This document shows positions 1-9,925 of a stretch of DNA of 64,000 nt, in pieces (position 1 is the first letter of the stretch; every line of letters starts with the position of its first letter). The notes beneath the pieces are model-generated. The model saw only the letters and a list, made by a program, of their open reading frames with translations. It was not told the origin of the DNA and did not search any database. This DNA comes from Variovorax sp. KBW07. Lineage in GTDB: Bacteria > Pseudomonadota > Gammaproteobacteria > Burkholderiales > Burkholderiaceae_C. A program made the position numbers and the translations under genes. The stretch is from the NCBI RefSeq assembly GCF_003852515.1, contig NZ_QAJK01000024.1:106233-170232 (forward strand), in the 5' to 3' direction.

Positions 1-1205
<1,205 letters not shown>

Positions 1206-1211
1206 CAAGGC

Positions 1212-1238
1212 ACAAAGCCCCCTCGCGGGGGGCTTTGT
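1212..1238. terminator. Intrinsic terminator between convergent glnB and LOG gene
   Basis: An 11-bp GC-rich stem (ACAAAGCCCCC paired with GGGGGCTTTGT) closes a small loop directly after the glnB stop. The stem ends in A on one side and T on the other, so it could act for both converging transcripts. Confidence 0.75.
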
Positions 1239-1257
1239 CGTTCGTTGAAGGCAGGCG

Positions 1258-1848
1258 TCAGAGGTTTTCCGACAGCCTGTCTTCGCGCGGATGGAGCGGC
1301 ACCTCGGCGCGCAGGGCCGTCAGCAGTTCGGTCGCATCGGTGCCGGTGCGAATCAGTTCCATCTGCCATTCGCCCATGAAGCCCTCGCGCACGCTGTGCG
1401 CCAGGAAGCCCAGCAGTCCGTCGTAGTAGCCGGCGGTGTTGAGGATGCCGGTCGGCTTGTCGTGGTAGCCGAGCTGGCGCCAGGTCCAGATCTCGAACAG
1501 TTCCTCGAAGGTGCCGATGCCGCCCGGCAGCGCCACGAAGGCGTCGGCGCGTTCGCCCATCATGGCCTTGCGCTCGTGCATGGTGTCGACCACGTGCAGC
1601 TCGTCGCACAGCGGGTTGGCAAGCTCCTTGTCGACCAGTGCCTTGGGAATGATGCCGACGACGCGGCCGCCGGCGGTGCGTGTGGCCTCGGCCACCGTGC
1701 CCATCAGGCCGGTGCGGCCGCCGCCGTAGACCAGTTGGCCGCCGTGCTGGCCGATCCATTGGCCGACCGCTTGCGCGGCCTGGGAAAACTCGGGGCGCTC
1801 GCCGGGGCGCGAGCCGCAATACACACAGATCGAAAATTCAGGATTCAT
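1258..1848 (-). CDS. LOG-family protein (TIGR00730; putative nucleoside 5'-monophosphate phosphoribohydrolase)
   Basis: A 196-residue Rossmann-fold protein of the LOG / lysine-decarboxylase-like family. Characterised members hydrolyse cytokinin riboside monophosphates or AMP to base plus ribose 5-phosphate. The family signature PGGIGTFEEL and the upstream MHERK and GGGRTGLMG motifs are present, so the catalytic Arg and Glu are kept. It begins MNPEFSICVYCGS, the usual N terminus. It is convergent with glnB and sits 31 bp downstream of dgkA on the same strand. The substrate in bacteria is uncertain; older annotations as lysine decarboxylase are wrong for this family. Confidence 0.85.
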   Translation of the reverse strand: MNPEFSICVYCGSRPGERPEFSQAAQAVGQWIGQHGGQLVYGGGRTGLMGTVAEATRTAGGRVVGIIPKALVDKELANPLCDELHVVDTMHERKAMMGERADAFVALPGGIGTFEELFEIWTWRQLGYHDKPTGILNTAGYYDGLLGFLAHSVREGFMGEWQMELIRTGTDATELLTALRAEVPLHPREDRLSENL

Positions 1849-1879
1849 CCCGCCATCATGCCGCAGCCCGCGGGCCTTC

Positions 1880-2287
1880 TCATGACATGAAGCGTTGCCA
1901 CAGCGCGGCGACCCAGATGCCCCCGCACAGCGTGAGCGACAGCAGCACGGCGGCGCTGCCCATGTCCTTGGCGCGCTTGGAAAGGTCGTGCCATTCGGGA
2001 CCGATGCGGTCGATGGCGGCTTCCACGGCGGTGTTGAGCAGCTCGACGATCATCACCAGGATGGCGCTGCCCGCGAGCAGTGCCACTTCGACCCAGCTGC
2101 GCCCGAGCCAGAAGGCCGCCGGAATCATCACCATCGACAGGATGGCTTCCTGGCGAAAGGCGGGTTCGCTCCAACCGGCACGCAGGCCGTGCAGCGAGAT
2201 CAGCGTGGCATGCCAGACGCGCTCGAAACCCTTGCGGGCCTTCTGCGGGTTGACGGCGGGATCGGGCAGGTCGGGCAAGGCACTCAT
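1880..2287 (-). CDS. dgkA: Diacylglycerol kinase (DgkA)
   Basis: A 135-residue integral membrane kinase that phosphorylates diacylglycerol to phosphatidic acid with ATP, recycling lipid left by envelope glycan modification. The family core VELLNTAVEAAIDRI followed by KRAKDMGSAAV matches E. coli DgkA closely and contains the catalytic Glu and Asp/Lys residues. Three hydrophobic segments are visible at about 46-65, 68-90 and 112-130. An N-terminal tail of about 20 residues precedes the kinase. Its start overlaps the stop of the upstream RDD gene by 4 bp, implying coupled translation. Confidence 0.93.
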   Translation of the reverse strand: MSALPDLPDPAVNPQKARKGFERVWHATLISLHGLRAGWSEPAFRQEAILSMVMIPAAFWLGRSWVEVALLAGSAILVMIVELLNTAVEAAIDRIGPEWHDLSKRAKDMGSAAVLLSLTLCGGIWVAALWQRFMS

Positions 2288-2850
2288 CGGCGGCTCATCG
2301 GTTTGGAGGTGATGAGCCGCGTACCGGCCCAGGCGTCGTGCCAGAACTGGCGGTCGGGGTGAAAACGTGCGAGCAGGGCCCAGACGGCGATCCAGCCGAG
2401 CAGCAGGACCAGCGTTTCGACCACGGGCACGCCCATCAGGGGGTGAAGTGCTAGGGGCGGCAGCAGCCAGATCCAGCTCAGCACGTAGCGGAAAAAGGCG
2501 CGCAACTGGGTGACCGGGCGGCCTTGCGTGTCGACGATGCGGATGTTCCAGGTTTTCATGCCCAGCGTCTGGCCCTTGCTCCAGAACCAGATGAAGTACA
2601 CGCCGAACACCACGAACAGGTAGGCCAGCAGCAGCGGGCGGCGTGTTTCATCGACGGCATTGCGCATCTGGCTGAGCGCACTGAAAAGCCAACCGGCCGT
2701 CATGGCCACGGCGAACAGCAGCATGCCCTCGTAGAGCCAGCAGGCCATGCGGCGCCAGAGGCCGGGCACCGTTGAAGCAAAGGTGCTGCTCGTGATGGAG
2801 GCGGGAGCGGGCTGATCTGGTCCCGAAGCCTCGGGCGTACTGGAAACCAT
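2284..2850 (-). CDS. RDD family membrane protein
   Basis: A 188-residue inner membrane protein with an RDD domain (about residues 30-170). Hydrophobic helices fall near 40-60, 77-97 and 130-160, with the family-type segment GQTLGMKTWNIRIVD between the second and third. RDD proteins have been linked to ion transport and osmotic stress in a few bacteria, but no general function is established. The 25-residue N-terminal tail is polar. The gene lies 12 bp downstream of the DUF3106 gene and overlaps dgkA, so it may be transcribed with the sigma-factor cluster. Confidence 0.85.
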   Translation of the reverse strand: MVSSTPEASGPDQPAPASITSSTFASTVPGLWRRMACWLYEGMLLFAVAMTAGWLFSALSQMRNAVDETRRPLLLAYLFVVFGVYFIWFWSKGQTLGMKTWNIRIVDTQGRPVTQLRAFFRYVLSWIWLLPPLALHPLMGVPVVETLVLLLGWIAVWALLARFHPDRQFWHDAWAGTRLITSKPMSRR

Positions 2851-2862
2851 CGAAGCCTTGGG

Positions 2863-3717
2863 TCAGGGGGCGGAGGAAGACGGCTCGGTCGCCGAGGAAG
2901 GCGCTGGCACCTGGGCTTCGGCCGGCACCGGCTGGGGTGTGACGCTCGCCGCCGGGGAGGGCGCCGGAGGCATCGTGGCGCTTGTTGTGCTTGCGGGGGC
3001 GCGCTCCGGGGGCGAGGCCACCATGATCGTCGCCGGTGCCGTTGTCGGGGCCGGCGGCGGTGCCAGCAGGTTTCTTGGCGTGTGCTGCCCGCTCGGCGTG
3101 ACGGCTGGCACGGGAACGAGCTTTTGCGCGGAAACTGGGCGCACCGGAATGGCCGCGCCGCGGGGCTTTGCCGGGGCGCTCTCGGCGAGCTTGCGCTTTT
3201 CTTCTTCGCTCAAGGCCTGGTACTGCTCCCATTTGACCTTGCGCTCGTCGGCGGGAATGCGCTTGACCTCGGCGAAGTTCAGGCGAGCCTGGGCGCGCTG
3301 CTGGTTGCTCAGGGCCGCCCATTCGATCATGCGGCTGTGCAGGGTGACCTGGTCTTCGGCCGACATGCTCGCGTAGTTGCGCGACAGCACCAGCCACTTG
3401 CGTTTTTGCCCCGAGTTCAGGGTGTTCCAGTGCGGAATTAGCGGCTTCAGCGCTTGCTGCTGCTCGGCGGTGAGCTCGCTCCAGAGCGGCTTGGTGGGCG
3501 ACACGGCCTTGGGGCTCGTGGCCGCCGCGGAAGAGGTTGCCGATGCCGCTGCGCCAGTGGCCTTTGCCGATGCCTCGGGATGGATCTGGGCGTGGGCCTG
3601 GGCCAGCGTGAGGCCGAAGGCGGCGACTGCAAGCGCGCCCGCCCAAACGACTGCGCCCGCCGGGAGCGGGCGCAACGGGCGGGGGGTGTTCGCGCTGGGG
3701 GTGGAGCGGCGTCGCAT
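2863..3717 (-). CDS. DUF3106 domain protein, probably periplasmic
   Basis: A 284-residue protein of unknown function. A basic N terminus followed by a hydrophobic stretch (about 22-43) ending in AQAHAQ looks like a cleavable signal peptide. After an Ala/Ser/Thr-rich linker, residues about 77-175 form the DUF3106 core, a run of charged helices each starting with an LTAEQQ-like turn (LTAEQQ, LNSGQK, MSAEDQ, LSNQQR, LSEEEK). This pattern resembles the LTxxQ helical repeats of CpxP, Spy and CnrX; that likeness is my inference. The C-terminal 100 residues are Pro/Ala-rich and low complexity. It lies 16 bp downstream of the DUF3619 gene. Confidence 0.8.
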   Translation of the reverse strand: MRRRSTPSANTPRPLRPLPAGAVVWAGALAVAAFGLTLAQAHAQIHPEASAKATGAAASATSSAAATSPKAVSPTKPLWSELTAEQQQALKPLIPHWNTLNSGQKRKWLVLSRNYASMSAEDQVTLHSRMIEWAALSNQQRAQARLNFAEVKRIPADERKVKWEQYQALSEEEKRKLAESAPAKPRGAAIPVRPVSAQKLVPVPAVTPSGQHTPRNLLAPPPAPTTAPATIMVASPPERAPASTTSATMPPAPSPAASVTPQPVPAEAQVPAPSSATEPSSSAP

Positions 3718-3733
3718 TCGTTCGGTGAGAAGT

Positions 3734-4159
3734 TCAGTCGGAGGCGCTGTCGGCCTTCAGGAATTGGGCAAAACCAGGGTCGGTATAGGCGGCAGGCGGC
3801 AAGTCGCCGGTCAGGAGCGCGGAATCGACTTCGGCCAGTTCGCTGGCGCGGTCGTCGTCCTGCATCACGCTGATGGTGATGAGTCCGGCCACGAGCGCGA
3901 TCAGCGGCACCACCGAACCGATGCGGGTCCACCAGCTGCCACCCAGCACGGCGGTATGGCCCGACTGCACCACGACGGGCGCAGTTCGCAACTGCGGCGG
4001 CAGCTTGCGCGCGGCCACGGCCTGGGCGCGCGCCACGCGCAGGCGTTCGCCGATGTCGTGCGGCAGCTCGCTGTTGCCGCTCGACAGGCGGGCAGCCAGG
4101 CGCTGTCCGAACTGGTCTTCGGCGGCGGTTGACGATGAGGTTGGAACCTTAGTGTTCAT
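3734..4159 (-). CDS. DUF3619 single-pass membrane protein, possible anti-sigma factor
   Basis: A 141-residue protein of unknown function. The ATG at 4159 overlaps the stop of the sigma factor gene (ATGA) and is preferred over an in-frame start further upstream inside that gene. About 75 N-terminal residues are polar with an Arg/Ala-rich helix (ERLRVARAQAVAARK). One membrane helix lies at about 79-98, and about 40 acidic residues follow. This is the topology of a membrane anti-sigma factor, with the cytoplasmic part first and a short periplasmic tail. The coupling to the sigma gene supports that reading, but no known anti-sigma motif is recognised. Confidence 0.8.
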   Translation of the reverse strand: MNTKVPTSSSTAAEDQFGQRLAARLSSGNSELPHDIGERLRVARAQAVAARKLPPQLRTAPVVVQSGHTAVLGGSWWTRIGSVVPLIALVAGLITISVMQDDDRASELAEVDSALLTGDLPPAAYTDPGFAQFLKADSASD

Positions 4160-4722
4160 AGCGATATTCCCTTGGCCTTGAGCGCCTTGCTCAGAGCGTG
4201 AACGGCTCGCGAACAATGGGTTTTGACACTGCCTTCGGAGCAGCCCATCGCGGCGGCCGTCTCTGCGACGTCCATTTCCTCCCAGTAACGCATCAGGAAA
4301 GCCTCGCGTTGACGGCCCGGCAATGCGGCGATCTGCTCCTCGATCTCGTGGAAGACCTGGGCGCGGCGGGTCGTGTCTTCGGCGCTCTCCGTTTCCCTAG
4401 AGTCGGTGGGCGAGACGAAGTTCTCCAGCAGGTCGAAATCTCCGTCGTCGTCGACGGAATCGAAGTCGCTGAGGTTCGAGAACAGGGCGCGGCGGGTTTT
4501 CTGGCGGCGGAACCAGTCGAGCGTGCAGTTCGACAGGATGCGCTGGAACAGCATCGGCAGCTCGTTGGTCGGCTTGTCGCCGTAGTGCTGCGCCAGCTTC
4601 ATCATGCTGTCCTGCACGATGTCGAGCGCCGCTTCTTCGTCCCGCACGTGATAGACCGAGCGCTTGAAAGCGCGCCGTTCGACGCTTTTCAGGAAGTCGG
4701 AGAGTTCTTGTTCAGTGGCCAA
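4156..4722 (-). CDS. RNA polymerase sigma factor, sigma-70 family (ECF-like)
   Basis: A 188-residue sigma factor with region 2 at about 15-77 (AALDIVQDSMMKLAQHYG, then ILSNCTLDWFRRQKTR) and region 4 at about 125-180 (LPGRQREAFLMRYWEEM, then the helix-turn-helix GCSEGSVKTHCSRAV). Regions 1 and 3 are absent, as in the ECF class. The linker between the domains is unusually acidic (about 83-118, including DFDSVDDDGDFD). It is the first gene of a minus-strand series with the DUF3619 and DUF3106 genes, and its stop overlaps the DUF3619 start. The stimulus and target promoters are unknown. Confidence 0.9.
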   Translation of the reverse strand: MATEQELSDFLKSVERRAFKRSVYHVRDEEAALDIVQDSMMKLAQHYGDKPTNELPMLFQRILSNCTLDWFRRQKTRRALFSNLSDFDSVDDDGDFDLLENFVSPTDSRETESAEDTTRRAQVFHEIEEQIAALPGRQREAFLMRYWEEMDVAETAAAMGCSEGSVKTHCSRAVHALSKALKAKGISL

Positions 4723-5003
4723 GCGAGAAGGGGCGCAAGGGGCGCCGCGTGGGGAAGATGTGTCTGGCGATCGCGTATGTTTACCGCCGGGGATTATGCC
4801 TTTGTGTCTTTACACGACAGCTGAAGCGAATCTGAACGCCCGGAAATGTCATAATCCGCCCTGCAAGTCAAAAGGCAAACGGGTCAAGGTCCGGCGGAAC
4901 ATCAGTCCGCTCATGGCCATGGCCTCAAGTCCTGGCGCGGCCTCACAAGGGTTGGCAAGGGGCACCCAAGGTATTTCGTTCCCGAAATAAACAAAGGTTG
5001 ATC

Positions 5004-6788
5004 ATGGAAATCTCCAAGGCGGAAATCATTTCCGCAGCCGCTGCGTCCTCAGGCGCCGGCAACACCACGCAAGAGCTCATGGGCGCTGAAGTGCTGATCA
5101 AGGCACTGCAGGCCGAAGGCGTTCAGTACGTCTGGGGCTATCCCGGCGGCGCGGTTCTCTACATCTACGACGCGTTCTACAAGCAGGACACCATCCAGCA
5201 CGTGCTGGTGCGCCACGAGCAGGCCGCCGTTCATGCGGCCGACGGCTATGCGCGCGCCACCGGCGAAGTGGGCGTGGCGCTGGTCACTTCCGGCCCCGGC
5301 CTGACCAATGCGGTCACCGGCATCGCCACGGCGTACATGGACTCGATCCCGATGGTGATCATCTCGGGCCAGGTGCCGACGGCAGCCATCGGCCTCGATG
5401 CTTTCCAGGAATGCGACACGGTCGGCATCACCCGTCCCATCGTCAAGCACAACTTCCTCGTCAAGGATCCGAAGGATCTGGCCATGACGATGAAGAAGGC
5501 CTTCCACATCGCACGCAGCGGCCGTCCGGGCCCGGTGGTGGTGGACGTGCCCAAGGACGTTTCCTTCAAGAAGGTGCCCTACGCCGGCTATCCCGACAAG
5601 GTCGAGATGCGCTCGTACAACCCGGTGCGCAAGGGCCACGGCGGCCAGATCCGCAAGGCGCTGCAGCTGCTGCTGGCGGCCAAGCGTCCGTACATCTACA
5701 CCGGCGGCGGCGTGCTGCTGGGCAATGCCTGCAACGAACTGCGCACGCTGGTCGACATGCTGGGCTATCCGGTCACCAACACGCTGATGGGCCTGGGCGC
5801 CTACCCGGCGAGCGACCGCAAGTTCCTCGGCATGCTGGGCATGCACGGCACCATCGAAGCCAACAACGCGATGCAGAACTGCGACGTGCTGCTGGCCGTG
5901 GGCGCGCGCTTCGATGACCGCGTGATCGGCAACCCCAAGCATTTCGCGCAGAACGAACGCAAGATCATTCACGTCGACATCGATCCGTCGAGCATCTCCA
6001 AGCGCGTGAAGGTCGACATCCCGATCGTCGGCGACGTGAAGGACGTGCTCACCGAGCTGATCTCGATGATCCGCGAGAGCACCACCAAGCCCGACGCCGG
6101 TGCGCTGGCCGACTGGTGGAAGACCATCGAGGCCTGGCGTTCGCGCGACTGCCTCAAGTACGACCGCGACAACAAGGACGTCATCAAGCCGCAGTACGTG
6201 GTCGAGACCCTCTGGAACATGACCAAGGACGCCGACGCGTACATCACGTCGGACGTGGGCCAGCACCAGATGTGGGCCGCGCAGTACTACCGCTTCGACG
6301 AGCCGCGCCGCTGGATCAATTCGGGTGGCCTGGGCACCATGGGCGTCGGCATTCCGTACGCCATGGGCATCAAGCTGGCAAAGCCCGATTCGGAAGTGTT
6401 CACCATCACCGGCGAAGGCTCGGTGCAGATGTGCATCCAGGAACTCTCCACCTGCCTGCAATACAACACGCCGATCAAGATTTGCTCGCTCAACAACCGC
6501 TACCTGGGCATGGTGCGCCAGTGGCAGGAGATCGAATACTCCGGCCGCTACAGCCACAGCTACATGGATGCACTGCCGAACTTCGTGAAGCTCGCCGAGG
6601 CCTATGGCCACGTCGGCATGCTGATCGAGCGTCCACAAGACGTGGAGCCCGCGTTGCGCGAAGCACGCAAGCTCAAGGACCGCACGGTGTTCATGGACTT
6701 CCGTACCGACCCCACCGAGAACGTGTTCCCGATGGTGAAGGCCGGCATGGGCATCACCGAGATGCTGTTGGGTTCCGAAGATCTCTGA
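5004..6788 (+). CDS. ilvB: Acetolactate synthase large (catalytic) subunit
   Basis: A 594-residue thiamine-diphosphate enzyme that condenses pyruvate with pyruvate or 2-oxobutyrate, the first common step to valine, leucine and isoleucine. The N-terminal TPP domain has GYPGGAVLYIYDAFY and the catalytic Glu in VRHEQAAVHAADGYARA. The central FAD/Rossmann-like domain and the C-terminal TPP domain follow; the TPP/Mg2+ signature starts at GEGSVQM and ends in NN. The ATG at 5004 follows an AAAGG ribosome site; a TTG two codons earlier is an alternative. A 30-residue Ala/Ser-rich N-terminal lead precedes the domain. The 281-bp region before it shows no Ile/Val/Leu leader peptide. Confidence 0.96.
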   Translation: MEISKAEIISAAAASSGAGNTTQELMGAEVLIKALQAEGVQYVWGYPGGAVLYIYDAFYKQDTIQHVLVRHEQAAVHAADGYARATGEVGVALVTSGPGLTNAVTGIATAYMDSIPMVIISGQVPTAAIGLDAFQECDTVGITRPIVKHNFLVKDPKDLAMTMKKAFHIARSGRPGPVVVDVPKDVSFKKVPYAGYPDKVEMRSYNPVRKGHGGQIRKALQLLLAAKRPYIYTGGGVLLGNACNELRTLVDMLGYPVTNTLMGLGAYPASDRKFLGMLGMHGTIEANNAMQNCDVLLAVGARFDDRVIGNPKHFAQNERKIIHVDIDPSSISKRVKVDIPIVGDVKDVLTELISMIRESTTKPDAGALADWWKTIEAWRSRDCLKYDRDNKDVIKPQYVVETLWNMTKDADAYITSDVGQHQMWAAQYYRFDEPRRWINSGGLGTMGVGIPYAMGIKLAKPDSEVFTITGEGSVQMCIQELSTCLQYNTPIKICSLNNRYLGMVRQWQEIEYSGRYSHSYMDALPNFVKLAEAYGHVGMLIERPQDVEPALREARKLKDRTVFMDFRTDPTENVFPMVKAGMGITEMLLGSEDL

Positions 6789-6896
6789 CCGATCTTCGGC
6801 GCATTCGCTTAACTCTTCACTGACGAATCTATTGCCCGCCAAGCCCGCGCATTACCGTGCGCGGGGGAGGGCGGCGAAAAGAGGAGTCACGCAAAC

Positions 6897-7388
6897 ATGA
6901 AACACATCATTGCAGTGCTGCTGGAAAACGAGCCGGGTGCTCTTTCCCGCGTGGTGGGCCTTTTTTCGGCCCGTGGCTACAACATCGAATCGCTGACCGT
7001 CGCGCCGACCGAGGACCCGAGCCTCTCGCGCATGACCATCGTCACGACCGGTTCCGATGACGTGATCGAGCAGATCACCAAGCACCTGAACCGCCTGATC
7101 GAAGTCGTGAAGGTCGTCGATCTCACCGAAGGCGCCTACACCGAGCGCGAGCTCATGATGGTGAAGGTGCGCGCGGTGGGCAAGGAGCGCGAGGAAATGA
7201 TGCGCATGGCCGAGATTTTTCGCGGCCGCATCATCGACGTGACGGACAAGAGCTACACCATCGAACTCACCGGCGATCACGGTAAAAACGACGCTTTTCT
7301 TGAAGCGATCGACCGTAGCGCTATCCTCGAGACTGTCCGCACCGGTGCCAGCGGCATCGGGCGCGGCGAGCGCATCCTGCGCGTGTAG
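6897..7388 (+). CDS. ilvN: Acetolactate synthase small (regulatory) subunit
   Basis: A 163-residue regulatory subunit of the long IlvH/IlvN type. An N-terminal ACT domain (about 2-76, with HIIAVLLENEPGALSRVVGL) binds valine for feedback inhibition, and a C-terminal domain (about 80-163) activates the catalytic subunit. It lies 108 bp downstream of ilvB, far enough for a separate ribosome site (GAGGAG-like bases just before the ATG). The length and order are typical of betaproteobacterial ilvBN. Confidence 0.95.
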   Translation: MKHIIAVLLENEPGALSRVVGLFSARGYNIESLTVAPTEDPSLSRMTIVTTGSDDVIEQITKHLNRLIEVVKVVDLTEGAYTERELMMVKVRAVGKEREEMMRMAEIFRGRIIDVTDKSYTIELTGDHGKNDAFLEAIDRSAILETVRTGASGIGRGERILRV

Positions 7389-7443
7389 GGGGTGAAGATC
7401 CCCTCAGTTTCATCGTTTATCAACACGACATGAGGAGAAGGTA

Positions 7444-7716
7444 ATGCAAGACTTGCTGGGCTTCGACAAGATGGTGACCCCTATCGTCATCCGGGTACTG
7501 TATTTCCTGGGATTGATCGGGGTATTGATTACCGGGGTCGGCACGCTTTTCAGCGGCGGCCTCAGAGGGGTGCTTGCCGGCCTCGCCATTCTGGTCTTCG
7601 GCGCGATCATGGTTCGCGTCTACAGCGAATTGCTGATCCTGCTGTTCCGCATTCACGACAACCTCGTGTCCATCAACCAGCAAATGAAGGACCGGAATTC
7701 TTCCGGCCAACTGTGA
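7444..7716 (+). CDS. DUF4282 domain small membrane protein
   Basis: A 90-residue inner membrane protein with two hydrophobic helices (about 12-35 and 41-70) separated by a short glycine-rich turn. It matches the DUF4282 pattern: an N-terminal LLGFDKMVTP, then two helices and a polar tail with IHDNLVSINQQM. The function is unknown. An AGGAGAAGG ribosome site precedes the ATG. It sits between ilvN and ilvC on the same strand, so it is probably transcribed with branched-chain biosynthesis, although nothing ties it to that pathway biochemically. Confidence 0.8.
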   Translation: MQDLLGFDKMVTPIVIRVLYFLGLIGVLITGVGTLFSGGLRGVLAGLAILVFGAIMVRVYSELLILLFRIHDNLVSINQQMKDRNSSGQL

Positions 7717-7722
7717 GTGAAC

Positions 7723-7744
7723 GGCACCCCCGCGAGGGGGTGCC
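7723..7744 (+). repeat. Perfect hairpin between DUF4282 gene and ilvC
   Basis: GGCACCCCC and GGGGGTGCC form a perfect 9-bp stem around a GCGA tetraloop just after the DUF4282 stop. There is no T-run behind it, so it is more likely an mRNA processing or stability element than a terminator. The ilvC ribosome site follows 14 bases later. Confidence 0.6.
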
Positions 7745-7753
7745 AGAGATTAA

Positions 7754-8785
<1,032 letters not shown>

Positions 8786-8821
8786 TCTTGCTGGCAAAGG
8801 GTGCTTCGGCACCCGTTTCCC

Positions 8822-8853
8822 AAGGGCCACCCGTCGCGGTGGCCCTTTTGTTT
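8822..8853 (+). terminator. Intrinsic terminator after ilvC
   Basis: AAGGGCCACC pairs with GGTGGCCCTT around a CGTCGC loop, followed by TTTTGTTT. A second, weaker hairpin (GGGTGC-TTC-GGCACCC) sits just before it at 8802-8816. This should separate the ilv transcript from pssA. Confidence 0.8.
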
Positions 8854-8967
8854 GACGGGGGCAAAGCATCCCCTGAACTACACTGCGAACCATGCGACCC
8901 ACAGACCAAGACGCTATCGAATGGATAGCTGACCGCGCAGTGCCCACGAGGGACGGAGGCAAATTCA

Positions 8968-9792
8968 ATGCATGACGATACGGTTCCCGACGAGGTGCAG
9001 CCGCGCAAACGCCGCAAAGGCATCTACATCCTGCCGAACCTGTTCACGCTGGCGGCGTTGTTCGGCGGTTTCTATTCGGTCGTGATGGCCATGAACGCGC
9101 GCTTCGATCTCGCGGCGCTCGGCGTGTTCGCCGCGATGATTCTCGACAGCCTCGATGGCCGCGTCGCGCGCATGACCAACACGCAAAGCGCGTTCGGCGA
9201 GCAGATGGATTCGCTGTCCGACATGGTGTCGTTCGGTGCCGCGCCCGCGCTGATCGCCTACGAGTGGTCGCTCAAGGGCCTGGGCCGCTGGGGCTGGATC
9301 GCGGCCTTCGTGTACTGCGCCTGCGCGGCACTGCGGCTGGCGCGCTTCAACGTCAACACCGGCGTGGTCGACAAGCGCTGGTTTCAGGGCCTGCCTTCGC
9401 CCGCGGCGGCAGCGCTGGTGGCTGGCTTCATCTGGCTGGTGGACGAGTGGGGCAAGCGCGGCGGCGAGGTGCTGTATCTCTCGTGGACGCAGATCACCTG
9501 GGTCACTTTCGCGTTCACGCTGTATGCGGGCCTGACGATGGTCACCAACGCGCCGTTCTACAGCTTCAAGGACATCCAGATGAAGAAGAGCGTGCCCTTT
9601 GCCGCGATCGTGCTGATCGCGCTGGGCATCGCGGTCATCAACATCCATCCGCCGACGGTGCTGTTCGGTCTCTTCGTCATCTACGGCCTGAGCGGCTATG
9701 TGGTCTACGGATGGCGCAAGGCCAAGGGCCAGCCGGCCAGCGTGATCAGCACGTCGACCGAAGAGCCCGACGAACGCGGCCTGCATAACTGA
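8968..9792 (+). CDS. pssA: CDP-diacylglycerol--serine O-phosphatidyltransferase
   Basis: A 274-residue CDP-alcohol phosphatidyltransferase that makes phosphatidylserine, the precursor of phosphatidylethanolamine, at the inner membrane. The family motif D-G-x2-A-R-x8-G-x3-D-x3-D is seen at about 52-74 (DSLDGRVARM, then GEQMDSLSDM). Six or more hydrophobic segments follow, including AAFVYCACAALRLARFNVNT. The start at 8968 follows a GGAGG ribosome site. A 27-codon frame at 8892-8975 overlaps the start. The gene lies between ilvC and leuA, a common order in this family of bacteria. Confidence 0.93.
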   Translation: MHDDTVPDEVQPRKRRKGIYILPNLFTLAALFGGFYSVVMAMNARFDLAALGVFAAMILDSLDGRVARMTNTQSAFGEQMDSLSDMVSFGAAPALIAYEWSLKGLGRWGWIAAFVYCACAALRLARFNVNTGVVDKRWFQGLPSPAAAALVAGFIWLVDEWGKRGGEVLYLSWTQITWVTFAFTLYAGLTMVTNAPFYSFKDIQMKKSVPFAAIVLIALGIAVINIHPPTVLFGLFVIYGLSGYVVYGWRKAKGQPASVISTSTEEPDERGLHN

Positions 9793-9807
9793 GCGAGCCC
9801 GCGGGCC

Positions 9808-9837
9808 TTCACAAGCCCGCAAAGGCTGTGCTACATT
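9808..9837 (+). promoter_or_regulatory. Putative promoter for the leuA leader transcript
   Basis: TTCACA at 9808-9813 (5 of 6 to the -35 consensus) is spaced 18 bp from TACATT at 9832-9837 (4 of 6 to the -10 consensus). Transcription would begin near 9844, only a few bases before the leader-peptide ATG. Confidence 0.4.
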
Positions 9838-9847
9838 CGCAACCCTC

Positions 9848-9904
9848 ATGACCAAGATTTCGCTGCTGGCCCTACTAGCCCTCCCTCACGGGCGGAGACG
9901 GTAG
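9848..9904 (+). CDS. leuL: leuA leader peptide (attenuator peptide)
   Basis: An 18-codon frame reads [18 protein letters not shown]. Five of seven consecutive codons are leucine (CTG CTG GCC CTA CTA GCC CTC). The two CTA codons are striking, since this GC-rich genome otherwise almost always uses CTG or CTC. It ends about 20 bases before an intrinsic terminator and 100 bases before leuA. This is the standard layout of transcription attenuation: ribosome stalling at leucine codons when charged tRNA-Leu is scarce prevents the terminator. No convincing Shine-Dalgarno sequence precedes the ATG. Confidence 0.8.
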   Translation: MTKISLLALLALPHGRRR

Positions 9905-9925
9905 CGCACGCGCAAATCCCTCACC

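Noticed and set aside
4723-5003. Attenuator or leader peptide for ilvB
   Set aside because: No short frame with clustered Ile/Val/Leu codons and no terminator hairpin with a T-run was found in the 281 bases.
5049-6842. 597-codon minus-strand frame opposite ilvB, and similar long antisense frames at 9921-11720, 11504-13081 and 36723-37904
   Set aside because: They mirror strongly conserved genes codon by codon, are rich in His/Arg/Ala/Asp as expected for complements of GC-rich code, and match no family.
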